Shown piece after piece: positions 49,097-55,757 of a DNA stretch of 64,000 nucleotides. How positions within the stretch are numbered: the first letter of the stretch is position 1; every line of letters starts with the position of its first letter. The notes under the pieces are model-generated. The model ran no database searches. It was not told the DNA's origin and saw nothing but the letters and a program-made list of their open reading frames with translations. Position numbers and translations under genes: made by a program. The DNA is from Mesorhizobium sp. M1C.F.Ca.ET.210.01.1.1 (GTDB lineage: Bacteria; Pseudomonadota; Alphaproteobacteria; Rhizobiales; Rhizobiaceae): positions 124,001-188,000 of the forward strand of contig NZ_SRUU01000007.1 of NCBI RefSeq assembly GCF_004791585.1, given 5' to 3'.

Positions 49097-49664
49097 GCGC
49101 CAACATCACAGCACGATATTCTTCAGCCGACGCCCCGGCCTCGATGGCGAGGGCCGCCCGGTCGAAGGCGGCGGCCAGCAGGGCGGTCAGCGCTTCGACC
49201 GGCAGCCTCGTCATCGACTGCGCGCGCATGGCCGCGACGAGGCCCTCGCGCAGTGAACGGTTGCCGTGGCGGTTGTCGATCTCGTCCATGGCGGCACGGC
49301 CGAGCACGGCCGGTCCATCGAGCAGCAAAAGCCGCGTGCGGCCAGGCGCGCGCATCGCCGCGAGATAGGCGTCCGAGCCGGCGATCAGGGCGTTGCGGGC
49401 CGAGAACGAGGGCGGCGAAGCATGATCGATCTCGGCCGCCACCGCCGCCGCTTCCTGCTCGACGACAGCGGCAAACAGCGCCTGCTTGTCGGCAAAGTGA
49501 TGATAGAGCGCCCCGCGCGTCACGCCGGCCGCAGCGACGATTTCCGGCGTGCCGGTCTCGGCATAGGATTTTTCGGTGAACAGTCGTCGCGCCGCGCGGA
49601 TCAGATCGGCGCGCGTCGCCTCGGTGCGATCGCGGTTGGAGCGGCGCCCGGAGTCCTGTTGCAT
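49038..49664 (-). CDS. TetR-family transcriptional regulator
   Basis: 208 residues. The HTH is DLIRAARRLFTEKSYAETGT, PEIVAAAGVTRGALYHHFAD (standard TetR recognition helix) with KQALFAAV after it. C-terminal helical ligand domain about residues 70-200. ATG at 49664 chosen (MQQDSGRRSNRDRTEATR); the frame upstream is antisense to the divergent gene. Two 15-bp palindromes lie directly upstream. The C-terminal end overlaps the LysR gene tail-to-tail. Confidence 0.9.
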   Translation of the reverse strand: MQQDSGRRSNRDRTEATRADLIRAARRLFTEKSYAETGTPEIVAAAGVTRGALYHHFADKQALFAAVVEQEAAAVAAEIDHASPPSFSARNALIAGSDAYLAAMRAPGRTRLLLLDGPAVLGRAAMDEIDNRHGNRSLREGLVAAMRAQSMTRLPVEALTALLAAAFDRAALAIEAGASAEEYRAVMLALMDGLSPAPPPSTRPAPSR

Positions 49665-49665
49665 A

Positions 49666-49708
49666 CATGCAGCCTGTATGTTATTTGTATTCACATACAG
49701 ACTGTATG
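49666..49708. promoter_or_regulatory. Twin TetR-type palindromes
   Basis: CATGCAGCCTGTATG (49666-49680) and CATACAGACTGTATG (49694-49708) share the pattern CATRCAG-N-CTGTATG, the second being a perfect 7-bp-arm palindrome; spacing 28 bp. They fill the gap between divergent tetR and the glyoxalase-fold gene, so TetR probably controls both. Confidence 0.8.
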
Positions 49709-49730
49709 TTATGCGGGGGGAGAAGGAAAG

Positions 49731-50136
49731 ATGAAGACGACGAGCTACTATCCGGTGCTGATGACGGGTGATGTCGCCGGTACGGCGGCCTTCTACGTCG
49801 AGCACTTCCGCTTCGAGCCGCTGTTTGAAAGCGACTGGTATGTGCATCTGCGCTCCAGCGAGGACAGGCGCGTCAATCTCGGCATCGTGCAGGGCGACCA
49901 TGAGACGATCCCGCAAGAGGGGCGAGGACGCACGTCCGGCCTGCTCATCAATTTCGAAGTCCGCGATCCCGACGCGGTCTATGAGCGAGCGGTTGCTGCT
50001 GGCCTGCCGATCCTGCGACGAGCCCTTCGGCCAGCGCCATTTCATCACCAAGGACCCCAACGGAGTGCTGATCGACGTCATCAAGCCGATCCGGCCGAGC
50101 GAGGAGTTCCTGGCACAATTTGCGGCGAGCGTTTGA
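49731..50136 (+). pseudogene. Glyoxalase/bleomycin-resistance (VOC) protein, frameshifted
   Basis: The first frame from ATG 49731 (GAAGGAAAG upstream) reads [40 protein letters not shown] and on to [13 protein letters not shown]. From about 50015 the family sequence goes on in another frame: [39 protein letters not shown], ending at 50136. A small deletion (net two bases modulo three) near 50010-50020 splits the gene. If translated as is, the first frame runs into unrelated sequence. Divergent from the TetR gene and probably once its target. Confidence 0.85.
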
Positions 50137-50236
50137 GCTCTCGCGATGGCAGCAGGTGTCCGCAACGTCAATGGGCGTGTGGCTGAGAATCTGTCTCACG
50201 GTCTATGCTGGACGGAATCGAAGCTGGGCCTATCGC

Positions 50237-51172
50237 ATGCGTGACATCCGCCTAATCCATGCGCCTTCAAATCTTGGCCTTAGGCCTTTGCGGCCGGGCC
50301 ATGTGCCGGGCACCTGGCGCGCGCCGGAGGCATTGAGCAAAGCTGGGCTGGCCGAAATCGTGGCACCCGGCGCCGTCGTCGACATCGAGCGGCCTGCCTA
50401 CAGCGCCGAACCGGAGCCGGGTACCCGGCTGCGCAACGGCCATGCCATCCGCCGGTTCAATCTCGAACTCGCGGACGCGACTGCCGATGCGCTCGGGCGA
50501 GGCGAGTGGCCGCTGATCATCGGCGGTGATTGCTCGGTGCTGCTCGGCGCGTTGGCGGCTGCGCGGCGGTCGGGTCCCGTCGCGCTGGTGCATGTCGACG
50601 GCCACAGCGACTTCCGCCATCCGGGCAATTACGACGTCAACGCCATGCTCGGCTCCGCCGCGGGCATGGATCTGGCTTTGGCCACCGGTCGGGGCGAGCC
50701 GCTGCTCACTGAATGGCCAGGCATTGCCGGCCCGCTGGTCGCGGACGAGGCGGTGATGCAGATCGGCGAGCGCAACAGCCGTGATCCCGGTTTCGCCTGG
50801 GCCGACATCAATGCGACCGCGATCACGCGCATCGACGTCTTCGCGGCCCGGGAAGCGGGTGCGATCGGCATGCTGGAGACCACAAAGGCGGTCCTGGCGC
50901 GTGCCGATTGCCTCTACTGGCTGCATCTCGATGTCGACGTGCTCGACCAGACGCTGATGCCGGCCGTGGATTCGCCCGGCAGCCCCGGCATCGATCCCGA
51001 CGATCTCGTCGCCATCCTGTCGCCATTGGCGACCGACCGGCGCTGCATCGGCATGGACATGACGATCTTTGACCCGGACCTCGACCCGAGCGGCGAATTG
51101 GCGCGCTTGCTGCTCGGGCGGATTGTCAGGCCACTCAGCTCCGCGCCACCGGCGTCACCACCACCTGGCTGA
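50237..51172 (+). CDS. Arginase/ureohydrolase family protein
   Basis: 311 residues. The Mn-binding motifs of the ureohydrolase fold are all present: GGDCSVL near 98, DGHSDFRH near 121, HLDVDVLD near 233, and MTIFDPDLDPSGE near 276-288. It should hydrolyse a guanidino substrate to urea; arginine, agmatine or formiminoglutamate are all possible, and the first of these is not strongly favoured. ATG at 50237 gives a normal N terminus. The last 38 nt overlap the HtrA gene tail-to-tail. Confidence 0.9.
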   Translation: MRDIRLIHAPSNLGLRPLRPGHVPGTWRAPEALSKAGLAEIVAPGAVVDIERPAYSAEPEPGTRLRNGHAIRRFNLELADATADALGRGEWPLIIGGDCSVLLGALAAARRSGPVALVHVDGHSDFRHPGNYDVNAMLGSAAGMDLALATGRGEPLLTEWPGIAGPLVADEAVMQIGERNSRDPGFAWADINATAITRIDVFAAREAGAIGMLETTKAVLARADCLYWLHLDVDVLDQTLMPAVDSPGSPGIDPDDLVAILSPLATDRRCIGMDMTIFDPDLDPSGELARLLLGRIVRPLSSAPPASPPPG

Positions 51173-52079
51173 CGCCGCTGCGGCGCACGACCGTGCAGAC
51201 CGTCTCGCGGCCGATCCGTTCGGCATCGAGCAGGCGCACGAGATCGTCGACGCCGGTCACCGGCCGGCCGTCGATGGCGGCGATGACGTCGCCCTCCTTC
51301 AGGCCGGCCTTTGCCGCCGGCCCGTTCTTTTCGACGCTGCGCAGGCGCACAGCCGTGCTGGTCGAGACTTGCGACAGCAGCGCGGCCCGGCGCGGCAGAT
51401 TGGTGGTGTCGGCCGAGACGCCGATGAAGGCGCGGCGCACGCGGCCGAAGCGGATGATCTCGGAGATGACGAAGTTCGCGGTGTTGGAGGCGACCGCGAA
51501 GGCGATGCCTTGCGCTCCGTGGATCATGGCGGTGTTGACGCCGATCACCTCGCCTGCCGACGACACCAGCGGCCCGCCTGAATTGCCGGGATTGAGCGCG
51601 GCATCAGTCTGGATGACGTCGTCGATCAGCCGGCCGGTCGAAGCGCGCATCGAGCGGCCGAGCGCGGAGACGACGCCGGCGGTGACGGTCCATTCGAAGC
51701 CGAGCGGATTGCCGATCGCGACCGCGATCTGGCCGCGCCGCAGGCGCTTGGAATCGCCGAGCGGCGCGACGTCGGCGAAACTGCCGTCGGCGCGCACCAG
51801 CGCGATATCGGTATCGGGATCGCGGCCGAGCACGCGGCCCTCGCGCGCGGCGCCGTCAGGCGTCGTGACGCGCACGGCGCGCGCGTCGCCGACGACATGG
51901 AAGTTGGTGACGACCAAACCGTCCTGCGCGATGACGAAGCCGGAGCCATGGCCGCCGGCGCCGATGCGCTCGATGCGGCACACCGCCGGCCCGATGCGGT
52001 CGACGGCGTCGGCGACGGTCGCCGAATAGGTGTCCAGCAGAGAGTCGTCGGATTGGAGTTTTTCGGCAGCGAAGGCCAT
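51135..52079 (-). CDS. HtrA-type (S1C) serine protease with PDZ domain, no evident export signal
   Basis: 314 residues. Trypsin-like domain with intact triad: His61 in VVTNFHVVG, Asp91 in DPDTDIALV, Ser167 in NPGNSGGPLV. A PDZ domain follows (about 215-310, GPAAKAGLKEGDVIAAIDGR). Unlike DegP/DegQ, the N terminus MAFAAEKLQSDDSLLDTYSA has no signal peptide or membrane segment, so a cytosolic place is suggested. ATG 52079 chosen; the longer frame to 52154 also lacks a signal. Divergent from a dead homologue at 52249, 169 bp away. Confidence 0.9.
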   Translation of the reverse strand: MAFAAEKLQSDDSLLDTYSATVADAVDRIGPAVCRIERIGAGGHGSGFVIAQDGLVVTNFHVVGDARAVRVTTPDGAAREGRVLGRDPDTDIALVRADGSFADVAPLGDSKRLRRGQIAVAIGNPLGFEWTVTAGVVSALGRSMRASTGRLIDDVIQTDAALNPGNSGGPLVSSAGEVIGVNTAMIHGAQGIAFAVASNTANFVISEIIRFGRVRRAFIGVSADTTNLPRRAALLSQVSTSTAVRLRSVEKNGPAAKAGLKEGDVIAAIDGRPVTGVDDLVRLLDAERIGRETVCTVVRRSGVSQVVVTPVARS

Positions 52080-52248
52080 CGGCGTGTTCCCATGTGATCT
52101 TGCGCAATGATGACTATATGTGCGGAGCGGCCGCATTTGCCGCGACCTGACCACATGGCCAGTCCGTCCGCCGACTAGCCGTCAGGCGAGTACCCCCGGC
52201 GGAGCCTTGGAGCGATATCTGGGTCACAGAACCCAGGAGATCATCGAT

Positions 52249-53124
52249 ATGAGCGACTTCAACCTCAGTGCCTTTTCCGACGCCATTGCCGATGTCGCGG
52301 CGGCCGCCGCGCCGGCGGTGGCGAGCTTCGCCACGCATCACCACCGCACCGCAAGCGCCTTTCACTGGCGCGACGGCTTCTTCGTCACCGCCGAGGAAGC
52401 GGTTGAGGCAGGCGAGGAGATCGAACTGACGCTGGCCTCGGGCGAAACCGTGAAGGCCGAGCTTGTCGGTCGCGATCCTTCGACCGGCGTTGCCCTGTTG
52501 AAACCGGCCTCCGCTGCTGCCGGTTTGCCGCAACTGCCACAGGCTGCCGCCGTGCGCCCCGGCCATGTGGCGATCGCCGTCGGCGGAAGCGAAGGGACTT
52601 CGCTTGCCGTATTCGGCTCGGTCGGCGAGGTCGGGCCTGCCTGGCGCTCGATGCGCGGCGGCACGATCGACCGGCGCATCAACCTCGCCATCAACACTGG
52701 CAGCCGTTTCGAGGGCGGCCCGGTGCTCGACGCCAAGGGCGGCCTGATCGGCATGCTGCTGTTCGGGCCGCGCCGGCGGGCGCTGGTCATGCCTTACGAA
52801 ACGATCGAGCGGGCGGTGGCGACGCTGCGCGAGAAGGGCCATGTCGCGCGCGGCTATCTCGGCGCGGGACTGCACCCGATCCGCAACGGCGACGCATATG
52901 GCGCGATGGTGATGAGCCTTGACGACAGCGGCCCGGCGAAAGCCGCGGGCCTGCATGTCGGCGACATCATCGTGGCCTGGAACGGCGAAGCGGTGCACGG
53001 GCCGCGCGAGCTGATCCGCAAACTTGGGCCGGACAGCGCCGGCACGGCCGTGACGCTCGGTATCTTGAGCGGCGGCACCCAGCGCGACGTTTCGATCACC
53101 ATCGGCGAGAAGCCGCTGAGCTGA
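52249..53124 (+). CDS. HtrA-like pseudoprotease with PDZ domain (triad lost)
   Basis: 291 residues. Aligns with the neighbouring protease along the trypsin and PDZ domains, but all three catalytic residues differ: Glu50 for His (DGFFVTAEEAV), Gly80 for Asp (DPSTGVALL), Glu155 for Ser (GSRFEGGPV). The oxyanion-loop GNSGGP is also broken. The PDZ part (about 195-290; SGPAKAAGLHVGDIIVAWNG) is well preserved, so it probably binds partners without cutting. ATG 52249. A LuxR-type gene follows after 8 bp. No signal peptide. Confidence 0.9.
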   Translation: MSDFNLSAFSDAIADVAAAAAPAVASFATHHHRTASAFHWRDGFFVTAEEAVEAGEEIELTLASGETVKAELVGRDPSTGVALLKPASAAAGLPQLPQAAAVRPGHVAIAVGGSEGTSLAVFGSVGEVGPAWRSMRGGTIDRRINLAINTGSRFEGGPVLDAKGGLIGMLLFGPRRRALVMPYETIERAVATLREKGHVARGYLGAGLHPIRNGDAYGAMVMSLDDSGPAKAAGLHVGDIIVAWNGEAVHGPRELIRKLGPDSAGTAVTLGILSGGTQRDVSITIGEKPLS

Positions 53125-53132
53125 GAGGGTCG

Positions 53133-53774
53133 ATGGCGGAGAGCGCGGCACAAACGATTGCAAGACCGGAGCCGGCGACACACCGGTTGACGGTGCTGAT
53201 CGCCCTCGGCGATGCGGGGCGCGCCGAACAGCTGGCCGACGCGCTCGGCGTCAGCGACGACCTGCTGTCGGCGCTGACTGGAAGCGGCACCGGTCAGACA
53301 GCCGATGTCGCCGTGATTGATGACGCGGCCTTGGAGAGCCGGGCCATCGCTCCGAGCACGCCTGCTGTTCTGCTCTCCCGCCGCGCTCGTCGCGAATCCC
53401 TACCCGGCAACGTGCTTGCGGTGTTGCCGGCCTCCGCGGACGGGCTGCTGATCGCTGCTGCCGCGCGATTGGCAGCCTCCGGTTATCGCGTCACCCGCGG
53501 CGGACCGTCCGAGGCCGCCGCTCATGGCGACTTCCAAGGCGAGCTCTCCGAAGACGAAGCGCCCGACGAGGCTCGCGCGGCGTTGTCGCCGCGCGAGGCG
53601 GAAGTGCTGGCGCTGCTGGCGGAAGGCGCGCCCAACAAGGTGATCGCGCGGCGGCTCAACATTTCGGTGCACACGGCGAAATTCCATGTCGCCGCGATCC
53701 TGATCAAGCTCGGCGCCGCGAACCGCACCGATGCGATCGCTATCGCCATGCGGCAGGGACTGGTGCTGGTTTGA
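53133..53774 (+). CDS. LuxR-type HTH regulator, receiver-like N terminus
   Basis: 213 residues. The last 65 are a GerE/LuxR helix-turn-helix (LSPREAEVLALLAEGAPNKV, IARRLNISVHTAKFHVAAIL). Residues 18-120 resemble a response-regulator receiver fold in pattern (LTVLIALGDAGRAEQLADAL, ADVAVID) but acidic pocket, phospho-Asp and Lys are not evident, so phosphorylation is doubtful. It starts 8 bp after the pseudoprotease stop, so the two are cotranscribed; a protein-protein link between them is possible. Confidence 0.88.
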   Translation: MAESAAQTIARPEPATHRLTVLIALGDAGRAEQLADALGVSDDLLSALTGSGTGQTADVAVIDDAALESRAIAPSTPAVLLSRRARRESLPGNVLAVLPASADGLLIAAAARLAASGYRVTRGGPSEAAAHGDFQGELSEDEAPDEARAALSPREAEVLALLAEGAPNKVIARRLNISVHTAKFHVAAILIKLGAANRTDAIAIAMRQGLVLV

Positions 53775-53892
53775 GCCCCGTCGGTCACCGTTTTCAGAGC
53801 GACGCAGCGTAATCTCGTCCTGGCGCCTTGGGCCTTGCGCCACGCCTGTCCGCCGCGCAAGTTGCCTCCCGTGTTTGAAGAGGGAGGCGAAG

Positions 53893-54759
53893 ATGTCGCT
53901 CAAGGGAAAGACGCTGTTCATCTCGGGCGGATCGCGCGGCATCGGGCTGGCGATCGCGCTGCGCGCGGCGCGCGACGGCGCCAACGTGACGATCGCTGCC
54001 AAGACCGCGGAACCGCATCCGAAGCTGCCGGGCACGATCTACACCGCGGCCGAGGAGATCGAGCAGGCAGGCGGCAAGGCGCTGCCGGTGCTCTGCGATA
54101 TCCGCGAGGAGGGGCAGGTCGCCGATGCGGTGGCCAAGACGGTCGAACGGTTCGGCGGCATCGACATCTGCGTCAACAATGCCAGCGCCATCCAGCTCAC
54201 CGGCACGCTGGAGACCGACATGAAGCGCTACGATCTGATGCACCAGATCAACACGCGCGGTACGTTCCTGGTGTCCAAAATGTGCATTCCGCACCTGAAG
54301 TTGGCAAAGAACCCTCACATCCTGAATCTGGCGCCGCCGCTCGACATGAAGGCCAAGTGGTTCAAGAACCACGTCGCCTATACGATGGCCAAGTTCGGCA
54401 TGTCGATGTGCACGCTCGGCATGAGCGCCGAGTTTGCTGGAGCCGGCATCGCGGTCAATTCGCTGTGGCCGATCTCGACCATCGACACGGCCGCCGTGCG
54501 CAATCTACTGGGTGGCGCCACGGTCGCTGCCATGAGCCGCTCACCCGATATCATGGCCGATGCGGCGCATGCGATCTTCCTGCGGCCGTCGCGCGAGGCG
54601 ACCGGCAATTTCTACATCGACGAGGAGGTGCTGCGCGCCGAAGGCGTCACGGATTTTTCAGTCTATGCGCCCGGCGTAACGGACCAACTCGCAGGCGATT
54701 TCTTCGTTCCTGACGAGGTGTTCGCGCACTCGCAGACGAAGGTCAAAAGAATCTACTGA
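53893..54759 (+). CDS. SDR-family oxidoreductase (HSDL2-like)
   Basis: 288 residues. SGGSRGIG cofactor motif at 10-17, NNASAIQLTGT, and the active Tyr/Lys in YTMAKFG near 163. The AAKTAEPHPKLPGTIYTAAE insertion and WPISTIDTAAV match the SDR group related to human HSDL2. Probably reduces a long-chain or carbonyl compound with NADPH; substrate unknown. ATG at 53893 after GGGAGGCGAAG. Confidence 0.9.
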   Translation: MSLKGKTLFISGGSRGIGLAIALRAARDGANVTIAAKTAEPHPKLPGTIYTAAEEIEQAGGKALPVLCDIREEGQVADAVAKTVERFGGIDICVNNASAIQLTGTLETDMKRYDLMHQINTRGTFLVSKMCIPHLKLAKNPHILNLAPPLDMKAKWFKNHVAYTMAKFGMSMCTLGMSAEFAGAGIAVNSLWPISTIDTAAVRNLLGGATVAAMSRSPDIMADAAHAIFLRPSREATGNFYIDEEVLRAEGVTDFSVYAPGVTDQLAGDFFVPDEVFAHSQTKVKRIY

Positions 54760-54774
54760 CGAGGCGGAAACGTC

Positions 54775-55293
54775 TCACTCCGCCATGGCCTTCTTACCCT
54801 TGGCCAGCGCCATCACCCGGTCGATATAGGCGAGCATGAGCGCCGAGAAGACGAAGGCCAGATGCATGACGGTCAGCCACATGAGCTGATCGCTCGTGTA
54901 GGAAGCGTGGTTGAGGAAGACCTGCAGCAAGTGGATGGAGGAGATCGCGACGATGGTCGAGGCGACCTTGACCTTGAGCGAGCCGACGTCGATCGTGCCG
55001 AGCCAGTGGACCTCGCCGTCCTGCTCGTCGAAGCGGCTGACGAAATTCTCGTAGCCCGAAATGATCACCATCACCACCAGCGAGGCGACAAGGGCGGCAT
55101 CAATCAGGCCAAGCATCTTCAGGATCGTATCGGTATCGCCGAGCGTGAAAACGCTCATCACGAACTCGTAGAGCTTCTTGCCGAGGGACAGCGCGTAAGT
55201 CGCCAGCGCAAGGCCGAGCCCCAGATAGAAGGCGACCAGCAGCCAGCGCGAGGCTAGGATGACAGATTCGATGGCGAGTTCGAGGCGCTTCAT
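54775..55293 (-). CDS. UPF0114 (YqhA-type) membrane protein
   Basis: 172 residues, four membrane helices. LAIESVILASRWLLVAFYLG, GLIDAALVASLVVMVIISGY and ENFVSR are the family signatures, with IDVGSLKVKVASTIVAISSI between. Function unknown in any species. ATG at 55293 is the normal start; the frame upstream to 55539 crosses repeat DNA. Convergent with the SDR. Confidence 0.9.
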   Translation of the reverse strand: MKRLELAIESVILASRWLLVAFYLGLGLALATYALSLGKKLYEFVMSVFTLGDTDTILKMLGLIDAALVASLVVMVIISGYENFVSRFDEQDGEVHWLGTIDVGSLKVKVASTIVAISSIHLLQVFLNHASYTSDQLMWLTVMHLAFVFSALMLAYIDRVMALAKGKKAMAE

Positions 55294-55334
55294 GTCGTGT
55301 TCCGGACTGGTTTCGCTTTGGTCACTTGTCTTTA

Positions 55335-55380
55335 CGCAATTACGGACGGAAAACCGCTGCGCACTTTTCCTGGAATTGCT
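55335..55380. repeat. Dispersed palindromic repeat (GGACGGAAAACC type), copy 2
   Basis: CGCAATTACGG, ACGGAAAACC, GCTGCGCAC, TTTTCCTGG, AATTGCT, the same element as at 28385-28429 with a few changes. End segments pair as a hairpin, GCAATT against AATTGC. Confidence 0.8.
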
Positions 55381-55432
55381 CTGCGGGGTCGGTCCGTATT
55401 TCGGGCAGACGGACTCTGTTTTCAAGGCAAAA

Positions 55433-55463
55433 AGCCCCGCCGGAGAGGGGCGCCGGCGGGGCT
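55433..55463 (-). terminator. Strong GC hairpin, T-run on the minus strand
   Basis: AGCCCCGCCGG / CCGGCGGGGCT perfect 11-bp stem, 9-nt loop; read on the minus strand it is followed by TTTTT. The upstream minus-strand gene is the OmpA-family gene, about 300 bp away, so it may be its distant terminator or an unrelated repeat. Confidence 0.55.
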
Positions 55464-55711
55464 CATGTGTCCCGCTGGAGTCGGGACAGGGCAGGGAACG
55501 CCCTGACTGGAATCTGGGTGCCGCAATGCGGCGATTCAATGAGCATGGCGGGACAATTCTTCTTGAATTTCAAGGCGAGGCCCGTTCGGATCCGCACAAG
55601 CCTCACCTTGCCGCGCCGGTTCCGAAAATCGGGCCACGGTTTTGAAATCAAACGCTAAAAGCGCGTCGCGCCGAAACGGATTCAGGCGACGCGTTTCAGG
55701 TCCTTGTTTGT

Positions 55712-55752
55712 GCATGTCGCCCAAAACCGCCGCGCAGTTTTGGGCGACATGC
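55712..55752. repeat. Intact GCATGTCGCCC-type palindrome
   Basis: GCATGTCGCCCAAAAC, a 9-nt centre, then GTTTTGGGCGACATGC: a perfect 16-bp stem. It ends 5 bp before the stop codon of the OmpA-family gene and could act as its terminator structure. Diverged copies lie at 6841-6907 and 23994-24040. Confidence 0.85.
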
Positions 55753-55757
55753 GTCAG

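Larger units (their letters stand above)
55294..55757. other. Repeat-rich intergenic region
   Basis: 464 bp without a gene. It holds three palindromic elements listed separately: the GGACGGAAAACC repeat (55335-55380), a strong hairpin (55433-55463) and the GCATGTCG palindrome (55712-55752). Between them is further low-identity inverted sequence (near 55615-55700). This is the longest non-coding stretch in this half of the window after 61854-62384. Confidence 0.8.
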
